This document shows, piece after piece, positions 6,894 through 13,110 of a stretch of 15,317 bases of DNA. Source of the DNA: Bacillota bacterium. GTDB taxonomy: Bacteria > Bacillota > Clostridia > Lachnospirales > WQUN01. The stretch covers positions 1 through 15,317 of the forward strand of contig WQUN01000051.1 in the NCBI GenBank assembly GCA_009782085.1. Reading direction: 5' to 3'. Both the position numbers and the translations under genes were made by a program. The notes under the pieces are model-generated. The model made no database searches and was not told where the DNA came from. It saw nothing but the letters and a program-made list of their open reading frames with translations. Every line of letters starts with the position of its first letter. Positions within the stretch are counted from its first letter, which is position 1.

Positions 6894-7784
6894 TTATTGT
6901 TTGTTCAGCGCCTCTTTGATGGCCCTGATATGCGCCGGCGTAGTCCCGCAGCAGCCGCCGATGATGTCAGCCCCGGCTTTCGCAAGCCGCGGGGCGGCCT
7001 CCGCCATGTCCTCCGGGGTCTCCGGGAACACGTCCTTGCCGTCGATGCTGCAGGGCAGGCCCGCGTTGGCGTGGACGAGGATCGGGATGTCTTTGTTCAC
7101 CCCGCGCATGAGGCCGACGATCTCTATCATCCGTTCTATGCCGTTGCCGCAGTTGGCCCCGACTATGTCGGCCCCGGCCTCCGCGGCGGCCTTCAGCGCC
7201 GCGGCGGGGTCCACGCCCATCATCGTCCTGTACTCTCCCTTGACCGTCTTTTCGAACGTGAACGTGCAGATGACCTCCAGGCCGGTGTTCTCTTTAACGG
7301 CGCGTATCGCCTGGACGGCCTCGCCTATGTCCGACATGGTCTCGATGCAGACCGCGTCCGCGCCGCCCCTTTCGAAGGCCGCCGCCTGGCTCGCGAACGC
7401 GTCGTAAAGCTCCCGCTCGGTGACGTCCTCGGTCACCAGCATTTCGCCCGTCGGACCCAGAGAGGCTATGACCCAGCGGTCCTCGCCGGCCGCCTGCCTG
7501 GAGATGCGCGCGGCGGCCTCGTTGATCTCGGCGGCGCGTTCCGCCAGCCTGTAGTGGGAGAGCTTATACGAGCTCCCGCCGAAGCTGTTCGTCTCGATCA
7601 TGTCCGCGCCCGCGTCTATGTAGCTTCTGGCCACGTCGAGGACTTCTTCCGGCCTCTCCACGCACCAGAGCTCCGGGCATTCGCCCGGTTTCAGTCCCTT
7701 TTTCTGGAGGAACGTCCCCCACGCGCCGTCGGAGACCAGCGTCCTTCCCGATTTTACGGCTTCCGCGATTTTTTGCCTTGGCAT
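6894..7784 (-). CDS. Homocysteine S-methyltransferase domain protein
   Basis: This 296-residue protein equals the first domain of cobalamin-dependent methionine synthase (MetH), a zinc-dependent barrel that activates homocysteine. DGAWGT (19-24), ETNSFGG (64-70) and ASLGPTGE (107-114) are family motifs. The three zinc cysteines are C212 (GANCGNG) and C278-C279 (GGCCGTTP). It has no folate, B12-binding or reactivation domain, so it needs a partner methyl donor: a separate corrinoid protein, S-methylmethionine or a betaine-like compound. The start ATG follows GGAGG at 8 nt. It is the second gene of the operon headed by the DUF3786 gene, and is followed at 22 nt by the coiled-coil gene. The domain is secure; the donor is not determined. 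Confidence 0.93.
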   Translation of the reverse strand: MPRQKIAEAVKSGRTLVSDGAWGTFLQKKGLKPGECPELWCVERPEEVLDVARSYIDAGADMIETNSFGGSSYKLSHYRLAERAAEINEAAARISRQAAGEDRWVIASLGPTGEMLVTEDVTERELYDAFASQAAAFERGGADAVCIETMSDIGEAVQAIRAVKENTGLEVICTFTFEKTVKGEYRTMMGVDPAAALKAAAEAGADIVGANCGNGIERMIEIVGLMRGVNKDIPILVHANAGLPCSIDGKDVFPETPEDMAEAAPRLAKAGADIIGGCCGTTPAHIRAIKEALNKQ

Positions 7785-7871
7785 AATGAAACCTCCGTAT
7801 ATGAGCTTTTTTTACAAATCTTTCCCACTTGATTTTATTCTCCGCCGCGGCTTATTTAATGCAAAATCTTA

Positions 7872-8438
7872 TTATTTCTTGCAAAAATTTATCAGCTCAT
7901 GCGCGGCCAGACTGCCCAGGACCGCTAAATCCTCCGCGCAAAACCAGGTTTTGGCCGTCTCGTCGAACAGAACGCTCCCGCCGGGGCCGAATTCGTCGTC
8001 CCCGGCCCAGATAATAAACGTCATCGGCAGATAAGGCAATACATCGGCGGTCACCGACGCGCCGCCGAAGCCCGCCTTTTTGCCGCCGAGGGCTAGCCCC
8101 GCCGCCGTAAGCCCCTCGGGGTCGCCTCCGAAGCGCCTCACGAGGGGGTCGACCGCCCTTTTCGTGAAATTTGCGTCGTAAAAGCGCGCGCCCGGCGCCT
8201 CGCGGTATGGGATCAGCCGCCCGCCCGGGGTTTTCGCGCCATGGGACGTCAGATAGTGGAGCCAGATTATCTTTTGCGCCGTCGGGGCTTCGGAAAGCGC
8301 CCGCTCCCGCGAGAACCACGGCACATAAAACTCCCCGTTTTCGTGGCGGACGCCGCAGTTTGCGCAGACCGCCGCCGGTGGTATTGCGGCGAGCTTTTCG
8401 GCGGCGAGGGACAGGGCCGCGTCGTAGCCGGATTGCAT
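7872..8438 (-). CDS. DUF3786 family protein
   Basis: From the ATG at 8438 the protein has 188 residues. The arrangement WLHYLTSHGAK (59-69), RLIPYREAPGARFY (74-87), RAVDPLVRRFGGDP (94-107), the late segment MTFIIWAGDDEFGPGGSVLFD (139-159) and AEDLAVLG (168-175) is that of DUF3786 as I know it. This family occurs in anaerobes, often near corrinoid and CO dehydrogenase genes; its function is unknown. A CxxC pair (C25, C28) lies near the N-terminus. The frame is open up to 8525, but the promoter at 8470-8498 would start transcription near 8463, so the upstream codons should not be in the message. GGTGA precedes the chosen ATG. It is the first gene of the operon. Confidence 0.8.
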   Translation of the reverse strand: MQSGYDAALSLAAEKLAAIPPAAVCANCGVRHENGEFYVPWFSRERALSEAPTAQKIIWLHYLTSHGAKTPGGRLIPYREAPGARFYDANFTKRAVDPLVRRFGGDPEGLTAAGLALGGKKAGFGGASVTADVLPYLPMTFIIWAGDDEFGPGGSVLFDETAKTWFCAEDLAVLGSLAAHELINFCKK

Positions 8439-8462
8439 GGGTTCACCAGCGTTCTTTTGCGT

Positions 8463-8478
8463 TGCTAGAATTCTAGCA
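8463..8478. promoter_or_regulatory. Perfect 16-bp palindrome over the -10 box: candidate operator
   Basis: TGCTAGAATTCTAGCA is a perfect palindrome. It covers the -10 box (8470-8475) and reaches the predicted start of the DUF3786 operon. A dimeric repressor bound here would block RNA polymerase. The regulator is unknown and no regulator gene lies in the window. Confidence 0.6.
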
Positions 8479-8498
8479 TATAAGCCGGGGAATATCAA
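8470..8498 (-). promoter_or_regulatory. Sigma-70 promoter of the DUF3786/methyltransferase operon
   Basis: On the minus strand, TTGATA (8498-8493) and TAGAAT (8475-8470) are separated by exactly 17 nt, with a TGC extension just upstream of the -10 box. Transcription would start near 8463, about 25 nt before the DUF3786 ATG at 8438. Confidence 0.8.
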
Positions 8499-8516
8499 TC
8501 GGGAGCGCTTCCCCGG
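8485..8516. promoter_or_regulatory. 8-bp inverted repeat flanking the -35 box
   Basis: CCGGGGAA (8485-8492) and TTCCCCGG (8509-8516) are exact inverted repeats separated by 16 nt that contain the -35 box TTGATA of the minus-strand promoter. This is a second dyad next to the palindrome at 8463-8478 and could be another regulator site. Farther out, 8517-8599 is AT-rich and holds TAAAATATT (8543-8551) with its complement (8581-8589) and two copies of ATTCATTG (8557 and 8570). Confidence 0.4.
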
Positions 8517-8599
8517 GCGCGGCAAATTTTCGTGGGATACGCTAAAATATTCAAATATTCATTGCGTAAATTCATTGAAAAATATTTTACATAAACCTA

Positions 8600-8628
8600 T
8601 TGACAAATAAAATAATTCGAGGTATAAA
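8600..8628 (+). promoter_or_regulatory. Sigma-70 promoter of hsp20
   Basis: TTGACA (8600-8605), a 17-nt spacer and TATAAA (8623-8628) form a near-consensus vegetative promoter. Transcription should begin about 8635, just before the CIRCE operator, giving a leader of about 60 nt. Confidence 0.88.
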
Positions 8629-8639
8629 TATATCAGCTG

Positions 8640-8666
8640 TTAGCACTCGACATCAGTGAGTGCTAA
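8640..8666. promoter_or_regulatory. CIRCE operator (HrcA binding site)
   Basis: TTAGCACTC (8640-8648), 9 nt, then GAGTGCTAA (8658-8666) is a perfect match to the CIRCE consensus TTAGCACTC-N9-GAGTGCTAA. HrcA binding here, right at the transcription start, would repress hsp20 until heat or protein stress. The hrcA gene is not in the window. Confidence 0.97.
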
Positions 8667-8694
8667 CAAAATAATCTTTTATGGAGATGATACT

Positions 8695-9126
8695 ATGGCA
8701 GGCATGGTACCCTATGTCAGGAGAGGCAGAGACCTCGTTCCGACCGGCTTTGAGGACTTTTACAACCTGATGGACGATTTTTTCACGCCGCGCAGCTTTG
8801 AGCGGGCGACTTTCAGGATGGACGTCCGGGAGGACGAGAAAGAGTACGTGATCGAGGCCGAGCTTCCCGGCGTGAAAAAGGAGGAGGTCGGCCTCGACAT
8901 GAACGACGGGCGTCTGACTATCTCCGTCAGGCGCGAGGAGACCGAGGAGGACAACGCCAAAAATTACCTGCACAAGGAGCGCCGCATAAGTTCCATGAGC
9001 CGCGCCGTCTCCCTCCCCGACACCGATCCGGAGGGGATAAAGGCGAAGCTCGACAACGGCGTGCTGTGCGTGGCGGTGCCCAAGCGGAATAAGCAGGCCT
9101 CTGCGAAGAAGATCGATATCGAGTAA
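8695..9126 (+). CDS. Small heat shock protein, Hsp20 / alpha-crystallin family
   Basis: This 143-residue ATP-independent holdase binds unfolding proteins in the cytoplasm as large oligomers. The alpha-crystallin domain spans roughly 40-130 and includes RMDVREDEKEYVIEAELPGV (41-60), the YLHKERR stretch (91-97), SLPDTD (106-111) and LDNGVLCVAVPK (119-130). The C-terminal I-x-I anchor is I140-D-I142. I chose the ATG at 8695 because GGAG lies 8 nt upstream; a GTG at 8656 in frame falls in the CIRCE arm and has no ribosome site. It is a single-gene unit between a CIRCE-controlled promoter and a strong terminator, so its regulation is well read from the sequence. Confidence 0.96.
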   Translation: MAGMVPYVRRGRDLVPTGFEDFYNLMDDFFTPRSFERATFRMDVREDEKEYVIEAELPGVKKEEVGLDMNDGRLTISVRREETEEDNAKNYLHKERRISSMSRAVSLPDTDPEGIKAKLDNGVLCVAVPKRNKQASAKKIDIE

Positions 9127-9196
9127 AGAGAAGCCGATTCAACTTTCGAAATGCCAAGGCGGCGTTAAGCGGGGTTGTACAGGTTCTAAGCCAGGC

Positions 9197-9231
9197 AAGG
9201 GGAGCCGCGGAACAGCCGCGGCTCCCCTTTT
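9197..9231 (+). terminator. Rho-independent terminator after hsp20
   Basis: A perfect 14-bp GC-rich stem (9197-9210 with 9216-9229) with loop AACAG ends in TTTT (9228-9231). It begins 70 nt after the hsp20 stop. Nothing else is evident in 9127-9196. Confidence 0.92.
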
Positions 9232-9263
9232 ACCAGTATTCCATCCCAAAAGTAACTATTCAT

Positions 9264-9338
9264 TGTCATTCTGAGGCGAAGCCGAAGAATCTTGCTCTAC
9301 ATGGAGGTGAAAGATCCTTCGCTTCGCTCAGGATGACA
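9264..9338. repeat. Dispersed palindromic repeat, copy 2
   Basis: The left arm (9264-9293, starting TGTCATTCTGAG) and right arm (9311-9338, ending CTCAGGATGACA) form a long imperfect hairpin. It is related to the elements at 4668-4831 and 14458-14514. The helicase stop codon (9297-9299) lies in its loop, so the repeat's right arm supplies the last helicase codons. It sits between convergent hsp20 and helicase genes. Confidence 0.85.
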
Positions 9339-10955
9339 GCGGAATGCGGTTTTCGAGTTTCCGTGGAAACTCGCAGTTGCATTTGGGGTGATGTACTGTA
9401 CCGCCTCCAGCGATAGCCTCGCCCGTATCAAACACAGCATGGTGACAAAATAATTCCTCTCCCTTTTGTCGCGGGATTCCTTGATTTTAGCGACGCAATC
9501 CCTTTCATCCGTCAGCCAGTCGCACGAGACGGAGCCGATTTTCATGTTTCGCAGCGCTTCCGCGATCTCCGGCCCGCTCCAAGATTTGGCCAAAGCGTTT
9601 TCTATTGCGGTCCTTTTGACCTCTTCGTAGTAATCGCTGGTAAACTCTCCGCTTTCCCCGTCGTAATCCAGATCCGCCGTAAGGAAGTTTTCACCGGGTT
9701 TGCCGGACAAATCGCCGAAAATCGCGGCCTCTTCCATGGTATCCTTCACGTACAGGTAATAAAACCGCGCCTGTTTTCCGGCTTCCTTTTTCCGCAGAAC
9801 CCTGCCCAAGCGCTGTATCCGCTGGCGCTCGCCGCTTGTGGACGACGCTATGATCCCCACGTCGGCGTGCGAAACGTTCAGACCCTCGTCCAGCGTTTTG
9901 CAGCTGACCAGTATCCTGATCTCCGAATTTTCGAAGTCCCGCAGCGCCGCCTTCCGGACGTTCTCGTGCTGTTTGGAGTGATATAAGCCGGTTTTGCCCG
10001 GGAACAATTCCTTGACTCTTCTGTGGATTTCCTCCGCGGTTTCGATCCGTTCGCCGAAAATAAGGATCTTCGATCTTTCGTCGATGAGCTTCACCAGGCT
10101 CGCCACGCAATCCGCCCTCGATTTGGCCGTATGGACGACTTCCTTGCGCCGGAAGGCCAAAAACCGGACCGTCCGGGCCAGCTGCCGGACATCGGGGTTC
10201 GCGTGGGTTTTCATGACGCCGTCGATTTCCGCGAAAAACCGCCTGTTGTTCCTGTAGAACAAACGGGGGCAGCTTTCCCTCAGACGGCTCATGGATTTCG
10301 CCAGTTTGTCGGAGATTTCCCCGTATTCGGCCCTTTCGTCCGCGGTAAATCCGAGGCCGACGTTGATAACGGAAAAACGGCTGAGTATATCCGCGTCCAG
10401 GGCCTGCGCCAAGGTGTAGCGATATATTTCGGGCCCGATGTTCGGCTCGATGACCTCGTGATAGTTTCTGCAATAGGGCGTGGCGGAAAGGCCCAACGCA
10501 TAGCAGTTCCTATGCGGCGGGAAAACCCCGGCGAAATCGAATATCCTGGCGTTTTCCCCGGCCCCGTAATGGTGGCATTCGTCCGCGATTATAAGGATGT
10601 TGTCCCTCGCGTCCCCGAGCACATGCCTGGAAAACAGGTCCCTGGCGGAATTGATCACGTAGATCGTAAACCCGCGGTCGGCTTTTCCCCTGTGCGAACC
10701 CATGATTATGCCGATGTCGTCCCTGGGGACGCCGAGGACGTCTGTCAGCGCGTAATACCACTGCCGCACCAGAAACGTCCTGGGCACGATTATCTTGACG
10801 CCGAGATTCCCGGGGCCCACGGCGTCCCCAAGAGTTTCCGCCGCGGCCAGGGCCAGAACCGTCTTGCCCGCTCCGGTGGCGACGTTCACGACCCCCCTGA
10901 AGCCGTTTTCCGTCCAGGCGTTCAGGCATTCCTTCTGCCATTCGTATAGCCGCAA
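9297..10955 (-). CDS. Superfamily 2 DEAD/DEAH-type helicase, divergent from the ATPase operon
   Basis: The 552-residue protein is an SF2 helicase/translocase of the XPB- and type III restriction-like kind. Motifs appear in order: Q-like YEWQKECL (4-11), Walker A ATGAGKT (26-32), Ia IIVPRTFLVRQW (55-66), II DECHH (125-129), III LSATP (156-160), V CKTLDEGLNV (352-361) and VI QRLGRVLRKK (381-390). It should couple ATP hydrolysis to DNA movement or unwinding; no nuclease or methylase domain is seen. The start is a TTG preceded by GGGGGTG at 7 nt. About the last 20 residues (including CHPERSEGS) come from the dispersed repeat and are not native family sequence. It is divergent, with 77 nt between starts, from the 272-residue protein and two ATPases, with which it probably works. 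Confidence 0.9.
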   Translation of the reverse strand: MRLYEWQKECLNAWTENGFRGVVNVATGAGKTVLALAAAETLGDAVGPGNLGVKIIVPRTFLVRQWYYALTDVLGVPRDDIGIIMGSHRGKADRGFTIYVINSARDLFSRHVLGDARDNILIIADECHHYGAGENARIFDFAGVFPPHRNCYALGLSATPYCRNYHEVIEPNIGPEIYRYTLAQALDADILSRFSVINVGLGFTADERAEYGEISDKLAKSMSRLRESCPRLFYRNNRRFFAEIDGVMKTHANPDVRQLARTVRFLAFRRKEVVHTAKSRADCVASLVKLIDERSKILIFGERIETAEEIHRRVKELFPGKTGLYHSKQHENVRKAALRDFENSEIRILVSCKTLDEGLNVSHADVGIIASSTSGERQRIQRLGRVLRKKEAGKQARFYYLYVKDTMEEAAIFGDLSGKPGENFLTADLDYDGESGEFTSDYYEEVKRTAIENALAKSWSGPEIAEALRNMKIGSVSCDWLTDERDCVAKIKESRDKRERNYFVTMLCLIRARLSLEAVQYITPNATASFHGNSKTAFRCHPERSEGSFTSM

Positions 10956-10980
10956 ATTGACACCCCCGGCTTTTTTATTA

Positions 10981-11009
10981 TTGTAAACCTCCGGCCCCTA
11001 TGGTATATT
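10981..11009 (+). promoter_or_regulatory. Candidate promoter of the three-gene ATPase operon
   Basis: In the 77-bp divergent gap, TTGTAA (10981-10986) and TATATT (11004-11009) are spaced by 17 nt, giving a start near 11016 and a short leader to the ATG at 11033. A perfect TTGACA at 10957 lacks a -10 box at the right distance. I found no clear promoter for the helicase strand. Confidence 0.45.
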
Positions 11010-11032
11010 ATCGGAAAACGGGAGGGATTTTT

Positions 11033-11851
11033 ATGGACTACGAGGAATTATATCAGAAAATGCAGGCGCTGGAAAAGGAATTTTCGGACAAGCTGGCCTT
11101 GGCTCAGAAAACGTTCAAAAGTATGGCGAAAAATTCTGAAAAGGGCGATCTGAAAGCCCTGGCGAAGGATCTGTCCGCGATGGGCGTCTTTATCGGCGAA
11201 TGTGAATCTTTGGTCGCCGGATACTCCGCCGCGGCGGAAGGCTTCGACGCCGGGGAGTATATGGAAAGCGGGGATTTCGCCGGGCAGATGACCGCGTTCT
11301 GCGAAAAACTGGCGGTCGACGTCAAAGGGGAATACCCGGTATACGAGATGTTTCCTTTCAAGGTTAAAATCGACGGCGAAAACCATGAGCTGGTCGTCGA
11401 CCGCCGGCGCGTGCAATGCTGCCGCCCGCTCTATTTTGTCAAATCCATAAAGCAAAGCCAGGAAAAGCTGAACAAAGCGTCTTTTAACGTGACGGCGTTT
11501 TTGAACGAACTGGCGCGGGCCTATGACGTCGCCGTCAAATACAAGGATAAACCGGGGAAAGCCGGCTCCGCGGAGCAGGATATCCACCTTAAGGACATAT
11601 ATGAATTTCTGGCGCCGATGCAAAGATTCCGCAAGGAATATGACATGCAGAGTTTTGCCTTCGATTTGGCCCGCCTCTACGGTTCCGACGCGGAGACGGC
11701 CAAAGACGGCAGATCGTATCAGTTCGGAACGAGCCGGAACGCCGGCAAGCTCATACGGATCCTCGACAAAGACGGCAGGGAACAGTACCTTGGCACCATC
11801 AGGTTCTATAAACGGGATCGGCTCGAATCTCCCGGCGCTGTGGGGGTATAA
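11033..11851 (+). CDS. Protein of unknown family, first gene of the ATPase operon
   Basis: I do not recognise this 272-residue protein. Residues 1-65 are probably helical or coiled-coil (LYQKMQALEKEFSDKLALAQ, 6-25). The middle (100-135) looks like a strand-rich core (YEMFPFKVKIDGENHELVVD), and the end (about 228-262) another small beta region (YQFGTSRNAGKLIRILD). There is no signal peptide, membrane segment, P-loop or obvious nuclease motif; two cysteines, C129 and C130, stand together. The ATG at 11033 has GGAGGG upstream; a GTG-like extension to 11000 is unlikely. Its stop is 2 nt before the first ATPase start, so translation is probably coupled. Likely a structural, DNA-binding or adaptor subunit of the helicase/ATPase system, from context only. 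Confidence 0.85.
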   Translation: MDYEELYQKMQALEKEFSDKLALAQKTFKSMAKNSEKGDLKALAKDLSAMGVFIGECESLVAGYSAAAEGFDAGEYMESGDFAGQMTAFCEKLAVDVKGEYPVYEMFPFKVKIDGENHELVVDRRRVQCCRPLYFVKSIKQSQEKLNKASFNVTAFLNELARAYDVAVKYKDKPGKAGSAEQDIHLKDIYEFLAPMQRFRKEYDMQSFAFDLARLYGSDAETAKDGRSYQFGTSRNAGKLIRILDKDGREQYLGTIRFYKRDRLESPGAVGV

Positions 11852-11853
11852 CC

Positions 11854-13110
11854 ATGAACGGCAACGACTGTAAAACCGGCGTGTCTTTGCTGAAACTCGG
11901 ACAGGCGCCGGGAAACGGCGAGCTTATAAGGCGGATCACCGTGGGCGCGGACGACTTGGCCGGGTTCATAAAAGAAAAGTATTTCGCCGATTATATCGCC
12001 CTAGGCGGAAGCAAGATCAAATTCGTGACCGGCAAGGCCGGAAGCGGCAAGACCCATTTCCTGCAGCTTTTGTCTTTGGCGGCGAAGGAACTGGGCTTCA
12101 CCGTCGTCGGTTTTTCCGCAAAAGACGTTTGGCTCCACGACTTCGGGGAGATTTATTCGGAGATAGTCAAGGGCTCCGATCTGACCCTGTGCCTTGGCAA
12201 ATGCGCTGAAAAGATAGTGAACGGCCTGGGTTACGACTTCTCCGAAATAGGGGCGCGAGGGCAGGGGACTTTTGCGGACTACCTGTCGTCGATAGGCGAG
12301 TTTGACGCGCTGATAAAGAGAGAAATACGGAACCAGCTGAGGGCGATGTTCCTGAAAAACCCCCTGCTGGACAATAATTTCGCGATAGCTGTTAGCCTGC
12401 TCACTGGCGGCATTTTGGGGTGCCCCGTTCTGGAAAGTGCCAGCGGTGACATGCTGCTCTCCTGGCTTATGGGCGGCAAAGACATAAACCTCCGGGCCCT
12501 GCGGGGGCTGGGGCTGTCTCCGGCGAAAATCACCAGGCACAACGCCCGCCATATGCTCCGCTCTTTGGCCGAGGTCCACAGGATCGCCTCAGTCCCGGGG
12601 ATCGTCGTCATGATAGACAACACCGAAATACTGGTGCGCTCCACGTCTTTGGACCCGGTCAGGTACACCCGGCTGAAGCGGGAGGACGCTTACGAGAGCA
12701 TACGGGAACTGATCGATGAAATCGACACCATGGGAAACCTCATGTTTTTCTACGCATTTGACAGGGAGCTGATCGACAACGAGCTCTTTGGCATAAAGTC
12801 GTATCAGGCGCTGTGGATGCGCGTGCAGAACGAGATCGTCTCCGACAGGTTCAACCGTTTCACGGATATCATTGACCTGGATAGGCTGTGGGCCGCGGAG
12901 CTGACGGAAGAAAACCTGCTGGAGCTGTCCGGGAGAGTCGCGGAGGCGGTAAACGAACATTCGGGCGGCGCGGCCAGGATAAGCGGCGAGATGGCCTCCC
13001 GTATCCTGTCGAAGGCGGGTTACGCGAAAACATCTTTGCCGAGACAAACGGTGCTTGCCACAACGGGCTCCGACTACGGTACGGGGGATTTGGACAATGA
13101 TGGATTTTGA
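11854..13110 (+). CDS. P-loop ATPase resembling BREX BrxC/BrxD (DUF2791), deviant Walker B
   Basis: The 418-residue protein has Walker A GKAGSGKTH (60-68), preceded by the strand KIKFVT, and a late Walker B IVVMIDNTE (250-258). The segment LGLSPAKITRHNARHMLRSL (219-238) before Walker B is characteristic of the DUF2791 family found in BREX systems. The usual catalytic glutamate after the Walker B aspartate (D255) is replaced by asparagine N256; E258 is two residues on. It may bind ATP but hydrolyse it poorly, or use E258. It has no methylase or nuclease domain. The ATG follows the upstream stop by 2 nt and its end overlaps the next gene by 14 nt. It probably forms a mixed assembly with that second ATPase. 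The family call is good; the role in the system is inferred. Confidence 0.82.
   Translation: MNGNDCKTGVSLLKLGQAPGNGELIRRITVGADDLAGFIKEKYFADYIALGGSKIKFVTGKAGSGKTHFLQLLSLAAKELGFTVVGFSAKDVWLHDFGEIYSEIVKGSDLTLCLGKCAEKIVNGLGYDFSEIGARGQGTFADYLSSIGEFDALIKREIRNQLRAMFLKNPLLDNNFAIAVSLLTGGILGCPVLESASGDMLLSWLMGGKDINLRALRGLGLSPAKITRHNARHMLRSLAEVHRIASVPGIVVMIDNTEILVRSTSLDPVRYTRLKREDAYESIRELIDEIDTMGNLMFFYAFDRELIDNELFGIKSYQALWMRVQNEIVSDRFNRFTDIIDLDRLWAAELTEENLLELSGRVAEAVNEHSGGAARISGEMASRILSKAGYAKTSLPRQTVLATTGSDYGTGDLDNDGF

Noticed and set aside
8656..8694. GTG start for Hsp20 within the CIRCE element
   Set aside because: No ribosome site there; GGAG with 8-nt spacing supports the ATG at 8695.
10023..10949. 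Plus-strand open frame opposite the helicase
   Set aside because: The opposite strand carries the full ordered set of SF2 helicase motifs; this frame has none.
10957..10962. TTGACA as -35 box of the ATPase operon
   Set aside because: No -10-like hexamer at 16-18 nt; TATTAT is only 13 nt away. A weaker box pair at 10981/11004 fits better.
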